Source: Temnothorax longispinosus (Eukaryota > Arthropoda > Insecta > Hymenoptera > Formicidae). Taken from it: a stretch of 64,000 nt of DNA. A program made the translations under genes and the position numbers. The stretch is from NCBI RefSeq assembly GCF_030848805.1, contig NC_092358.1:23399832-23463831 (forward strand). Reading direction: 5' to 3'. This document shows positions 10,600-24,268 of this stretch, one piece after another. Numbering within the stretch: the stretch's first letter is position 1; each line of letters starts with the position of its first letter. The notes beneath the pieces are model-generated. The model searched no databases, was not told where the DNA came from, and was given only the letters and a program-made list of their open reading frames with translations.

Positions 10600-12400
10600 A
10601 CGCGGGGTTGAAATCGCGCTCAAATCATGCCAAAAAAGTCGGAAAGAAATATATATATAGAAGTTATGCGGGCAACGTGACATTTTATAATCACATTTTA
10701 TGTAACTGGGTCCAGAAACTATATATCTGTACATCCTATACAGCCATATAAGGATTATACAGAAAATGGGTATATAGGATTTAATACGAAAACAAAAACA
10801 AACAAAATAGGTATAAAGATCGAATATTGAAGAGACGTGTTGGATATAAAACTTAATTTTATAAAGTCTGGAAAAATTTTGATTGTCGCGTTTGCGCGGT
10901 AAATAATTCGATTCTTAGACCATGCGTGTTGGAGCGTATCGACAGTATACGCTCGCGGATATACTGTCTGACTAAGAGCGGAAAAACGTGCCCGAACCGG
11001 GTGGACACGTAAACTATGCGCCACCCACTATTATTACTCAATATACTTTGCATATCTTCATCAAGCGCGAGATTACATCGGGAAAGCGTGCCGTTTTTTC
11101 TCACATTGTGTACCCGAGGTATTCGGAGGCCTTAGAGTTAACATCTGGAAGCATCGAGTTTCGAAAGTTTCCTTAAAATCTGAAAATAACGAAGAAAAAT
11201 AATAAATTATATCATATAGAGTTACACAATAATATAATTTATTTATATTATACTTATTTCCAAAAATAAATAAACAAAAAATAATTCCCAAACTTTTTGT
11301 CTCGTCCACATTAAATATTGGTCAAATAAAAAAAGATTTATATTTTTTAAGATCAATACTTTCAAAAGATTTATGTCAATTTATTGTTATTTCTAATGTA
11401 ATTTGTAATATATAATGTTTGATTTACGCAAATGAAAATCAAGGACTATTAAACAGAACTGTCAAGCAATTAATGGGAAGTTATATTCCAAATTATGCGA
11501 GCTTTGTTTGTAAAAAAAAAAAAATCGACTCATTCCTACGATCGCACGAATTACTCTTTATGAATGAGTAAATTAATCGTCGCCCAAGTTAATCGGAGTT
11601 TGATCCAAGTCATGTTAAATCCGCCACTTGTTTGCGCGACGCGTGCAATAATCGTTTGTGACTAATTTTAGCGTGCGATTTTTCACATAATGCGGCATTG
11701 CCGAGAAACGGCGTGATTTCATAGGATAGCTGCGAGCAGGGCAGGGCACCGCGTGCAGCAGCGCCTCTCAAGGCTTTTCGAAAGCCTCTATACCGCGAGT
11801 AAATTAATAGACGCGGCAGGCCGCGGTAATAATGATCGTCCATTACCGTCGCGCTTCTATTCGCCATAAATCTCGCCCACCCGCCTAACCTGACCACACG
11901 CTAAATCCGTTGTTCACCCGCACACCTGCGACGGTCGTCGCGTATCGATCGCTGTTCGATCGACCCAAATCATCGTCGCGTTCGAAAAAGAAGTCAACGC
12001 ATAGCAAAAGTTATTATCAGTCGACGAAAAAAAAAAATTAACGATCGCGATACACGTAAAAATTATAGAACAAATTAGAGACCGCAGAAAAAGTTACTAA
12101 TTAATAAAAACGTCATAAAAATCAGTTTTCGTACATTACACCATTTCTTTCGCGATGAAGTAATAAAATTATAGCTTTTTCATTTTTCAAAAAATTAGAC
12201 TATCGTTTTTTTTGTTTGCCTATTTTCTATCTGTTTTATTTAACGCTTGCGTTCTGTCTGAAATTAAATATATTCTCTATGGAGCTAATTACATCTCCAT
12301 TAATCGTGAACAACGAGGTTGACATCGCAACAGCTAGCGTCAAATGATTTCCAATTCTGCAAATTAGAACGTAAAGTTTATGTAAATATTTTTCACGCGG
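10600..12400. other. Intergenic stretch between ALKBH1 and the ATF3 promoter block
   Basis: Mixed composition with AT-rich runs and scattered CpG. Short frames on both strands (for example 11610-11897 minus) look like chance frames in CG-rich DNA. A short inverted repeat surrounds 10947-10972. No exon was recognised. Confidence 0.5.
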
Positions 12401-12699
12401 GGCTCTGTTTGTCTAGTCTTCGTCCAGGCGGCCGCGCCAGTAAAAAATCCTTCGCGCTGTCAGGAGACTGACGTTTTCTGGCAGAATTGAGGCGCTCTAG
12501 GAGTGCCTATAGAGAGGAGCGCGACACGCACGCGGATCGAATGTGCCGGCGTGACGCGGTAAGGGAGCGGTGCGCGTACTCTCCCTGACAGTTTCATGTC
12601 AACAAATGTCGCGGCCGAGGCGTCGCGCCCAGCCGAGTCGAGCAGAGCCAGCCTGCCTGCCTGCCTCTGCCAGCCAGCCAGCCAGAGCCAGCCCCGGCG

Positions 12700-13065
12700 A
12701 GATCCGCCGGCGCGTATTCGCGGAGTCGCGGCCGCGGCCAATCGCGGCGATGCGCGACGTCACCGCCGGCCAATCGGCGCGCGCCGCGGTGACGACGCGG
12801 GCTAAATATAGCCGGTATATATCTAGGCCGGTCGCGACCGCGAATTATCCACAGTCGCGCGCCGGCGGCCGACGGAGGAGGATAAGTGGATTATCGAACG
12901 GAGCGGATTTTAAGTGCGTGCGCAGTGCGCGAAGTGCGAACACACCGGGGCGCCGGACACCGGGACGTTTGGAAGGTAGGAATCCGATAGATGCGCCTTT
13001 CAAAATCGAAACGTCCGTTTAAACGCAATAAGTTTCGCGTCGAAACAAACCGACCGCGAGAAGGT
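12700..13065 (+). promoter_or_regulatory. CpG-rich promoter and first non-coding exon, probably of ATF3
   Basis: A CpG island with CCAAT boxes at about 12738 and 12770, a CRE-like GACGTCA at 12756-12762, and TATA-like motifs TAAATATA (12803-12810) and TATATAT (12816-12822). Transcription would start near 12835-12850. Possible 5' splice donors follow at about 12977 (GGAAG|GTAGGA) and 13063 (AGAAG|GTAGCT). The next recognised plus-strand coding exons are those of ATF3 at 29.6 kb, so this is inferred to be its promoter. The assignment rests on order, orientation and the CRE/ATF-type site, not on transcripts. The long GC-rich frame at 12570-13022 is compositional. Confidence 0.5.
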
Positions 13066-14221
13066 AGCTGCGGAAGGAAGGAAGGGAGGAAGGAGGTGCT
13101 CTCGCGTCAAATTCGAAGCACGTGTTCGCCATAATAAACATGAGCTCCGTTCGCAATAAACACGGCTCGTACGGCTATTCTCGAGCCGCGTCCGAGATCG
13201 GCGGACAGATCGCTGAATTGTTTCGCGACTTTTGGCCAGGCGTGGATTTCGGTCGAGTGCGCCGCCGAGCGCGGCGTGAAGTGCGCAACGTACGGCGCGG
13301 CGTGACGTTGCGCACGCGAGATGATCGAAGTACGCGCGTTCGATAGCGTCGCGTGATCTGTACTATCTGTGCGATTTAATCGCTTTCTTTGGACTTTTCT
13401 TGACTTTCTGACATTATCGAAAGCGCCGGTCTTCTTAACTTCGCATAGAAATAAATAGATTATTTGATGTAATGTATTACTTTAACAAATTGTTTTATGT
13501 ATATATATAAAAACAATAAACACATATTAATTACGATATATTATTGCCGAAGGATTGTTTTCGCAAGAAAGCAAATAAATAAAGATCGCGACGTTAAATA
13601 CGACAGGCGGATGCACGCAGCAGTTTCAAATTGGGCGCGAGATATCGAGATCGCGTTCGATATATCGAGGGTATTACGTCACGGGGCCAAAGGGAGAGAT
13701 TAGCGGCAGTACGCTTATGCCTTGACGTTTACATCCGATAAGGTTATTACGTGTCGGATTGACATAATGCCCATGCGCCTAAGGCTTTGTAGTCACGCGT
13801 GATCTCCCGCGACCGTCGCGCGATCGATTTCTTCCCACGGAGGATTTTTTTCCCGATACGCGGAGTTCGCGCGTATGCACGTGAGATTCAAATCGCGGCG
13901 CCGCTGCCGATACTCCGAAGTTAGACGTCAGACCGATCGCGAGCGCGATTTGGATTGATTTACGTGGGTTTTATAGCCACGGGCTCGCAATTGCTCAAGG
14001 TCGCGACGCCACGAAGTAGAACTTCGCTGCCATCGTAGTTGCAATGTTGCCACGAGAGCTCGCGGTGGAATACATATCGCGCGTTTAAACGCGCCTCATG
14101 TGCACTCGCTCCTATTCGTTGAAAACATTTTAAGAACAAGAGAGAAGGAGAATTTAAAACTCGCTTGTTCCAAAAGCATGTTTTAGAGCTCTCAACTTTT
14201 TTGTCCAGAGAGTCAAATTAA

Positions 14222-14453
14222 AATCTTCTGGGGAGGTATAATGACCGGGGGGCTAAGTTTTATTTTTGAAAATCATATGAAGACAAAAGATCTTTATTTT
14301 AAAATTCTTTAATTTTATAAAAATCCAACGTAGCGACAATTGAATCACAAAATCAAAGGCGCAACAATATATATAATGTCGTAATTTCTTGGTGGGTCAG
14401 ATAAAATTTCAGGGGAACCCGCGGGCCATAAGTTGAGGACCCCTATTTTGGAG
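14222..14453. mobile_element. hAT-like non-autonomous DNA transposon relic
   Basis: Read on the minus strand, the right end starts AGGGGTCCTCAACTTATGGC and continues through GCCCGCGGGT, typical of hAT terminal regions (CAGGGGTCC... with a ...GGCCCGCGGG... block). The body is AT-rich without coding capacity. The left end is poorly preserved, so target-site duplications could not be defined. Confidence 0.5.
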
Positions 14454-15653
14454 GCATTAATTCAAGCTATCTCTCTGCTAGTATTTCAAACATCTTATCT
14501 CACAATGTCATTCATTAATCATTACAATTGAAGAGTTATAACTGTTTCTCTTTCCGTCTTTCAATTTTGTTATTGGAGATTAACGATGAAGTGAATTTCT
14601 CGATTATCTCAGAGAATGATTTCTGCACTCGTTTTACGAAGAATATTATTATTTGATATTTCTAACAATTAGATTACGATTACTACATTTTAGAATTATT
14701 TCTACTGTATCTACATTCCTTGCCGCGTTTTATCTTTGTTTCATCTTTGCCCTATTTTATCTCTCATATTTATCTCTCAATGTCTCTGAACTTTCGAGCG
14801 AGTTTCTTTCCTCGAAACTGGTGTTCGCGAGAGAGAATAAAGTGGGACGAGGCACTCCGCGCATTGTGCGCCTCTCTCATGAATATGAATGCGCAATCGT
14901 TCGTGTCTAAGCGCGTGTCTTTGAAGTTGGCTATCTATTATCGCGTTTACGAGATACGGCGACTTGCAGCGCACGGACGAACGAGCGCGGGTTAGCAGCC
15001 GCCACGATTTGTGTGTAGTTAGCCCGGTATAAATTATTTCGGAATTTAGAACACGCGCCCGAAAATAATTTGTTTCCCAGAGAGCCGCCGACCTCTCGTT
15101 CGCGTGTTCCGTGTGACGTACCTTCGACATATCGACACCGCTCCTGACAAATCCCTCGATTTTGTAAACGTGGTTCTTCTTCCTCCGCGATTTTGTCAGT
15201 AAAACAGCGATAACAAAAGGATAAAATTAAAACGCGACGAATATTTAATCGGGCTAATCAATGCCATTCCTCGATCTTCTTTTTTTATCCAGAATCAAGC
15301 TGAAAGAGGTAAAGAAAGTAATAATTAATGAAACGTAATATTACCAATGTACAATATGCAATATAATAATTACAAGACAATTAATATTCATTATGAGGTA
15401 CAAAAGTATATATTATTAATGTAGGACGGCACGCGCATGATTATTCCTTGAGAAAGAATTGCTCTTGATGTATACATCTATAAATAAGAAATTCTTATTC
15501 ATCAAGAAATGATTATGAATCTATATTTTTGCAAACTGAAGTTGATAGTTGTAGGTAATAAAAACGATAAAATTTGATGAGTTGTAAAAATTAGACAGTT
15601 CAGTCTATAGACTGAACAGTTGCTGCATTTCCTATTTCTGAATTTCAAGTATG

Positions 15654-15655
<2 letters not shown>

Positions 15656-15706
<51 letters not shown>
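15656..15706. repeat. (TA)n microsatellite
   Basis: About 50 bp of uninterrupted TA dinucleotides inside the presumed ATF3 intron 1. Confidence 0.95.
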
Positions 15707-15715
<9 letters not shown>

Positions 15716-18700
15716 TATGCACAGTGCATTGCACAAGCACAATATTTTCCTCAGAGCAATGCGATAACATTATTGCACATCTTCCTTTCTTTGAGATAAA
15801 TGATAAATGAACCAGGTATGGGATGGGATGGGCGTGTCGTGTAAAAACTATCGTTACTAAATTATATAATGGATAACAGAGTGTTATTATACGTGCATAC
15901 GATACTTGTGAGATTATCAGTTAAGATCGCGTGGGTGAGAGCGCTAAAAGAAAGGATTCTAAAAAGCGCTTTAAAAAAAGAACATTCAGTTAAAGAACTA
16001 TTTTTTAAATATTATATATATATATATGTGTGTGTGTGTGTATGATGTGTGTGTATATTTTTTCTTTTTACATAAATTACAGAAAGTAGAAATCTAAACT
16101 AGGACAAGTAAATAGAAATTTATTTTAGGAAAACGATATAGATTTATATGATAATCTCGAGAATGCAAAAGGATGAGAGAAATTAATTATGTGTATATTA
16201 ATTAAATTTTTCTTGAAAAATATTCTTAAGTTTGTAACACCGAAAGAAATTATTATAAAAATTAAGAAAGAGTTACAATTGATGAAAGTTAGCTAAATTT
16301 TCGCAGCGCATGTTTTTATCAGTCACACAAACAGTTTGGCATTAAATTGCACGTCTCCAATGTTTGCTTTCGCCGGCAAACTTCCTCCGGCGTTGATAAC
16401 CTTTGCAGAATAATAATCTTATCTCGCGCATTTGCTATGCAAAGTTACGAAGGTAACCACCTCGATGCTATCTGCTCCATAATTATTGTTAGAAGGTTAA
16501 AGCCAACATGTGTGATGTGACAAACAAATTTCTTTAGTAATTTGAAGGAAATTCGAATTAATAATTATTTTTGAATTGAAATAAATATTGAAATGTTGCA
16601 CGATCTTTTTTTTATATAGTTTCGGTATCATGTTACTTGCGAATGAATGCCAACTTGGCGCTGACTGTAATAATCGTATTGATGTTGTAAACTAGTTATT
16701 TCATAACGATATTAAATAAGATTATCAAATGATGAAACATCTTTGTCGCATTAAATATAAACAAAAGATCTAATATATCATAAATACAGTTTCACGTATA
16801 GATTAAATCTCGAATTAAATATATATGTATAATACGGAGTAATCTGAAATAATTCTTGAAGAATTACGAAGAATAATAATTAAGAGGAACAAAATGAATC
16901 CATTTGTCATTGGTCGAAAATTATCAATTTGCCGCCTTAAAAATTTTTATTTAACTAATTCCCAATTTATAACTCCGTCAAAGTCTCAAGTTCAACTTAG
17001 GTGTGAACGGTTTTTTTATATGCTTGCATTTTTCAAGCTTAATCGGCGCTATCTAAAATTAACAATCGCGATTGTACGACACAATCGTCGCTAAACATTT
17101 TTGGGCTGGGCGAATCGTCTGTTATTTAATAATACGTATCTGTTGCTCGAAAACGAGTAATCTGAGCATTAAAAAACGTTGTTGAATGGGGAAACCCTTT
17201 CATGTGGAATGTGCTCCTCGGAACAGGCGGGAAAAGTTTTTACGCCGTCTTATGCGAAGCGTGGATAATCATCGGGTAACTTAAATCACACGCTTCGCCT
17301 TCGCTAATGAATGGCTATTCTCTCTCGTACTCCGTAATTTTTGTCGCCTGAACAAGACGTTAGACATGCCATAAATGTGGATACGCGAATATCTGTTTAT
17401 TCTAGAGCGAGTCCCTTACGAACAGCGTCATCGCAAACGAGTTGCGATAGACAGCTATTTTCAGGCATTGTAGTTAGATAGAATTATATTTTTTATTTTA
17501 ATATCACATATAGAGACGGCGCGCGCGTGCATATATTAATATAATTTTATACAATACATATATATTTTAGAATTTTTTTGATTTAATAACTTGAATTAAT
17601 TTCGAGAAATACGTATTATATAGGTAAAAACTTGCTCCAGTTTCTCTTTTTTATTTTGATTCAAGATTATTCGTGTTGTGATCTTTGATTTTGCAACAAA
17701 ACCGGACTTACGTGAAATATATACGAAATAAATTGATTACGTATTTATCGTTAAGCGTCGCAAATAAGATCGGTATCGCTTAATGGCTTATACGAATAAT
17801 TCCGCTCGATAATATCGCTATCGTAACAATATACGAATCGATATGTTTGCTTAACGCAGCGGAGCCGTTTTTATCTGTACACACGTAAGGTAAATCTCCC
17901 TTCCTCACCCGGTATCCTTTCTCGAAAGAGCCGTACTGTCATTTCTCTCTCCGCGTTGCGTTGTATATTTGCATTTTAAATTCAATCGCGAGACATTGAC
18001 GCCCTTGAGCGGTAATGGACTCTTTCTTTCTCCCCTTACTCCCTTTCTGTCCTCTCCCCCCTCTCATCCCTGTCCGTATCTCATTTCCTCTCTCTTTCTC
18101 TACTCGCAAATCCACAGTTATATCATCTCTCAGCTTTGCTGTAAGCCGAGTAGCTCATCGTTGATAAATCGGTTGCCCCGTCTTTATTCTTCACTTTTTT
18201 TCTTAGTATGCGCTGCGCGACTGTAAATTTAGCTCTAACCCGCTTTTTAACGGCATGGCGCGAGCGATCGACACGCGGAAAAAAAATATACAGGACAGTT
18301 TGAGGGATTAAGAAATACGTGATGTTCGCAAATCTTTCGTGCCTTCCGTCTTTCGTTAATTTTTCGATAAATTTTCGGAAAATAAGTAAGTCGGAAAGAA
18401 TTTATGTCTTTAGTGAAAAATCAGAAAATTCTGTTTTTAACAAAAATTTTGAGGAAGAGGAAAAAATTTTATATTATATTATCTTTTTTTTTAATGAAGT
18501 AAAAGTTTCTTATTATTTATTGTAATAAAAATTTTTATGTGCATTTTAAAAAAAGCGCGTGATTATAGATATCAAATTTAAATAGCATGTCTATCTCTCT
18601 ATAATTTAAATAACCATATCTAACTTATAAAAATAGATATAACTTCGCGTATAATCTATACATAATACATGTAGATTATTTATTTAAAATTTAATTTTCT

Positions 18701-21700
18701 TATATATTTTACTTCAAATTTTCTCAACTTACCTTTATTTAAAATTCTGCAGCCTTGCTTTTTATTTGTTATTTATTTTTACTTTATCTCAATATTTGTT
18801 GAGAATCGTCGAGTTTAGTGTATAAACGCGATTGCATTTAACTAGAAATATAATTGCAAATTGGAAGTGCATTCCGATAGTTTTGCTATTATAACTAAGA
18901 ATCTCATAGAGCCGTAAAAATGCTGTTAAGCTTTACGATTCTTTGAAAATCCATAAAATCTAGCTCTCCCGTGTTCCTTAGAGCTGAGTTATCTCACAAA
19001 TTCGCGCCCGTATACCAGTTCCTTGTGAAGAGGGCGAAAGATGCGGGCTTGGGGAAGGCCTCGATCCCCATCATTAATCGTTCGTCTCCATTAAGGTTTT
19101 GTCTCTCACTTTCCTCGAAACGCCATGGCAGCGGCAAACGTTTTCTCGATCTGGAATCGTCGTCGATATATCAGGACCAGCAAGAGCGGTTCGCAATTGC
19201 GATTAATCATCTTGTAATTTGCAGAATGATCTTAACGGCGTACATAGCAGAAGCTCGATTATTCGAGTGTTATTTAACGAATGTTTGATTATTCTCGAGC
19301 GGTGTAAATTGCTCGATTATGTACGAATAACGATGTTCCATGAAGACATTAATGGAGCGTTTAGATAACGTTCCAATAATCAAGACTCTGCTATAAATCT
19401 GTGTTTAAAGCGATCAGAAAAAGAAACATCGAAGCGCAAAATGTGTTCCTCGTGTGTTGGCGGATTATTCGATTTGCCGCTCGAAAAACACCACGCCTGC
19501 ATTCACCTGCGCCACTTTCCACCCACGCAATGTTCCCGAATCGCTTCATTTTCGCCTTTACGCATATAAGGGAGCCCGAGATCGTACCATGGCGACTGCC
19601 ATTTTCTTTCAGCCCTTTTAAAAAAAATCCTTTACGTCATACGGTTGCGTGTTGAACCGTGCGAGTCTCGTCGAGTGAGTAAAATTTTAATAATATCTGC
19701 TCTCCTGTTTTATGCGCATCTTCGAGAAAGAATAAAATCCTATTTTTATCGCGCACTTAAAAAATTATATTCTCATTTGGACGTAAAAGTGCACAGTTTA
19801 AGACTTATATGATACTATTTATATCGCTATTAATTTTGACTACACAGAATATATATAAATGGATATACAAATCGATTATATAAATGATATTTATTTTATG
19901 ATACACATTTAATAGATTAGCGATAAAACTGAAAAACGGGTGAAGGACGTCGTGCAAGAAATCAGTGAAAATCACTGAAAGCTTCTCGCTATAAAAAGAT
20001 TTTACGAACGTGCGTGCACTCACAATGCCACTTGCCGCAGTGTAAACTCGTTTTAGTAATTTTCCTGGTGATCTTTCGGTCAGCTGAAGAGTTTACGTGT
20101 TCAAGCAAGGAAAGTGTCATTTTACACGATAATAATTTGCGATAGCGATACCGCGTTGCGAAAACGGATGTTAAAGGACTTAAATCATTTGCATATACAG
20201 TAATCTTGTCAAATTCGATACGGAAGAAATGTCAGGTATTTATATAACGGACGTCTGCATATTCAACTACGATATTCAGGCTATTCTGTCTTGGATAAGG
20301 TCAAAATAAAATTCTGCCGCGGATGATAGATCATCTAGAATGGGTTTATAGGCGAGACACGCGCGCGCCCGGTTATAAGGACGCAAGGACGCGCGCACGT
20401 ATACACACAGGCGCGAGACGTGCGCAGGACGACGCGCGTGTACACATGTGTGTCGTTCGCGGACAGGAAGCATAAATTTTCGACGTGAACTCCAAACACA
20501 GTTGAGCGAGAGGACACAGCAACAATGTGCGTGCGTGCGTGCGTGCTACGTTTCCTACGTTCCTAGCTTCGTAAAAATAAAGGATCTGCGTGAGCCTGCG
20601 AGCCGATACGCGGTGAGCAAAGAAATAAAATTTCAATGTTTGTCGTTCGTAAAACTGACTTATTCTAAGTCTGGCTTTTTGACGATCTATAATTCACGAC
20701 GGAGCTGTGTGCAGCTCGGAATATAGAAATACGTAGAGTATTAGAGTGTAAATTCATATGTCGCGAATTCTGTTATTAATTTTGCGATAAATTTTAGATT
20801 TAATGGACTTTAAAGATTTTGAAGACTTTGAACCCTCGGAGTAGCTTCCATCATTTTCATTTTCTTAAATAAACAGTCAAGCTATGGCGTAAAGTTAAAA
20901 ACATTTAACTTTTAATTCTAATAATTCAGATTTAGAGTCTTTTTCTCATTTTTTTTCTTTTTGTTTGCAATACCTATATTCACAAATTGCTACTTGTAGG
21001 CATTTTACCGGACGAGACAAAAGTTAGTGGTTTTTCAAGGTAAACTCCTTGCTTATTAAAATTGAATTAAACACAATCTAAATTCACTAAGTGCAGAAAT
21101 GCCACGGGTTTACGGGTGTCGCGTCACGGTTCGCGACGCCGCGCCGGTGAAAAGGACAGAAAAAGGACGGTAATTCGCCATAATTAAAGCGGTATAATTG
21201 GGATGGATAGCGTCGCGCCGCCGCGTCCCTCGTCTCGTGTCAGGCCTTTGTGTGTTTGCTCTCTACTCCTCTTCGTCCCATTTGGAGAGGCGGAGCGAAA
21301 ATAATCCTGTCTTTTTTAAAGCGCAACATGAATTCCGTTTAATTGTACGCGTTGCTAATTTTTGCCGGCTTTTCGCACATCGTGTCGGACGTTAAAAAAA
21401 AAAAAAGACTGAAAAAATGTGATGCTCATTTTCTACTTTATAATCGTGTTTTCCGCTGGAAGATAAATTATATGATTTCCGAGGAAAAGTTAAATTAAAT
21501 TTCCTGTTCGATTGTTAATTTCAACGTCGGTTCAACTTCAATGGAATCATAATTCAAAGTCTATTCCTTGCGCATTCGCGTGCGCTCCCGACGCGATGTC
21601 GCGAATCGAAAGGTCCCGCTTGCACGTGTTGCAATCGCGAATTTTCGAGCTGCGCGCGCGGCATATTCTGAAAAGAATCGCCTATCTCTCGAAACGGGAT

Positions 21701-23679
21701 TCGTATTTTTAGAAAGTACTCTTTGCAGTATACCGGGTAAGAGTTCGCCTGTAATCCCCCGAGGGGAGAGACATTGACCTTTCGAACTCTTTTCTCTCGT
21801 TGAAATTCTTGCACGAGCATATTGTATATTGTTCTCTTCGACAGGCTCGTGCTTTATCACTTTTCCCAACCGCAAGATGAGAAACCACGCGCTTCTCTCT
21901 GCCACCTTACAATTAACGACAGAAGCCACAGATCTTCGACGATTATTACATCGCTATATTGATATATCTTGTTAAAAATATCTTTGCAATTAATTTGTTT
22001 ATATAGGTTTGTCTTTACTTTATTTTTTATTTTCTTTTATTTACTTCCATATATATATTTCTACATTATTTTTCATTATCTTTTTTATATTATATAATTA
22101 CTCTTCCGTTTTATCTTTTACTGAGTTTTTACTTAATTGTATTAATGTATATTTAATTGTAACTGAAGAACTGTTTTATCGTTGATATAAAAGTAATAAT
22201 AATAATTATACGACAATGATTTCCATCTGTTGTAAATCGACAAGATTTTAGGGAACTTTATATTTCTTGTGGGCTTTCACGATGACACATATCACGATAA
22301 AACTTCCGGGACATTATGTCGATCGATCATGTCGCACGTGTGTAAAATACACAATTTGTTCGCTCGTATATGAGGGGATAGTCTATTCTATAAATCTATA
22401 TTATCTTAATCTTTTCATCTCCGCCATAAATCAAGCGAATATCCGTGTTTATTTGCCAGGAAATTTTTAACAATTTTAATCTATTCCTTCTTTGTTTTTT
22501 TTTTAATTTATTTTTATAACATAAAAGTCGTATCTATTTCTAAAAACTACTTTGTTCTGAATTATATTGTTATACGTATTTATAATATAACTATATTTTC
22601 GTTGTTTTATTTTCTTTAAAAATAAAGTTTGAAGTAATCTAATAAATTTTCTTATTATTTTTTTTCGCCGTTTTAGCAACTTTATGGATATTCCGGCGGA
22701 TTTTTAGCATTCTGGAGGTGGCGAAGCTGCCTGTCTCGTAGCGAGGACAAAGTCTCCATTGTGGGATTGTCGATTTTTGCGTATTCATTTTTGGGTATAG
22801 AGATCTCTAAAACAGACGGCACAGGCGGAAATTTGCCGTAGCCCACATCCGCGCTTTTTACACGAAAGAGGCAAAAAGATGTTAGTCGTCGTCGTAAATT
22901 GACGCTCGTAAAACCGTTCGACTTTAATGCGGCTTTCATGGGATTTCGACGTGTAGTCCAATTCGCCTCCTCCGCAAGAAGATTTTGCTATTTTCTTTTA
23001 TTCTTTTGACGTTGCTTCAACAGTTCGATATATATACAATTTTTAGTTATTCACAAAATTTATCGACGGGGTTTTTTTTAGAATAAAATATTCCATGTAA
23101 GAAAGAATTTTCTGTAAAATTTGTACAAAAATAAGAGGTAGAGAAGAGAGCGATTATGCAAAAGCAAATCTTTATATAAATCACGTATATTGTTAGAGGG
23201 ATGTAAATAATAATTTATTTTTTAAATAATGCGTTTAAAAATAATTTTTAAAATCTTTTTTACGCGTCTTAATTTCTTTTCTCTTTGAGCTTTTTTCTTT
23301 TCATTTTTTTATTGATTAAATTGCGAATTTTCTTGACGTGATGGATATAACATCTTTAATTTAAGAATATTCTTGTCTTCCTAAATCACATAAATTTATG
23401 AATCTTGTATATGTATGTATAGCAGACGCGAAACGTAATGATACTCTTGAATCGCGCGTCAATCGGTTCACTAACCTCCGCCATCCAAAATATGCGGTTG
23501 GTTCCGCGTTCTATATCGCGATATGTAATTATTCTGAAGTCTGCACTCGAGATCACATGCGTTACACGCGGTACGATCTTGTCGGAATTAGGCCGCCCAC
23601 GTTCGCTCGTCGTCGACACGTCGAAAAAGCGCTATAAAAGCTTTCGGTGGCCAGATGGGCACCGGTTGCGCAAGCTCCC

Positions 23680-23750
23680 TCTCTCCCTCTCTCTCTCTCT
23701 CTTTATTTCTCTCTCTGTCTTTCGCGTTCTCTCTCTCCTTGTCCTTCTTC
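23680..23750. repeat. CT-rich low-complexity tract
   Basis: Imperfect CT/CTTT repeat; overlapping ORFs here translate to serine/leucine runs and are artefacts. Confidence 0.85.
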
Positions 23751-24224
23751 TTCATTTTTTGTCGCGATCTATCTTCCTGCTTCTACGAGAAATGCGAAAG
23801 CGATTTTGATTTGCGACATACGCATATTCCATCATTAAAAAAAGTAATATTTCTATATATAATACAAAATACTTTTTATAACAAGACACAGATAGAATAT
23901 TTTTATTTAAATCCGAGAGAAGAATAGAAGAGAAAGAGGTAATTTTACATCGTGTACGGAATTCGGAGTTAGAAATGTGAAACACATATGTTCTTTCGAG
24001 AAGCTCTCTTCCAAATGTCTCTCTCTTTCCTCCCTTCCCTCCTCTCTTTCTCTCTCTCTCTGTCTTTGGGGAAAGATTAATTATCATCTACTCAATATAC
24101 GTAAGGAGGGGAAGGATGCTGGGATCGAGATCGAGCAATGCAGGGATTCCGAGAATTAGATACCGGCTGCTTCCTAGAAACGAGGCAAGACGCAACACAT
24201 GCCGTATAATATATGTGTATATAT

Positions 24225-24228
<4 letters not shown>

Positions 24229-24268
<40 letters not shown>
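24229..24268. repeat. (TA)n microsatellite
   Basis: About 40 bp of near-perfect TA repeats in the presumed ATF3 intron 1. Confidence 0.9.

Noticed and set aside
12570..13022. 150-aa GC-rich plus-strand ORF in the CpG island
   Set aside because: Composition is Arg/Ala/Ser/Pro-rich from CpG-dense DNA, other frames are open too, and TATA and CCAAT motifs lie inside it, so it is promoter/5' UTR.
15502..15729. 75-aa ORF with IYIYIY repeats
   Set aside because: Translation of the TA microsatellite.
22682..22939. 85-aa minus-strand ORF
   Set aside because: Complete and not low-complexity, but without family similarity I can recognise, splice context or neighbours; possibly a small gene but unsupported.
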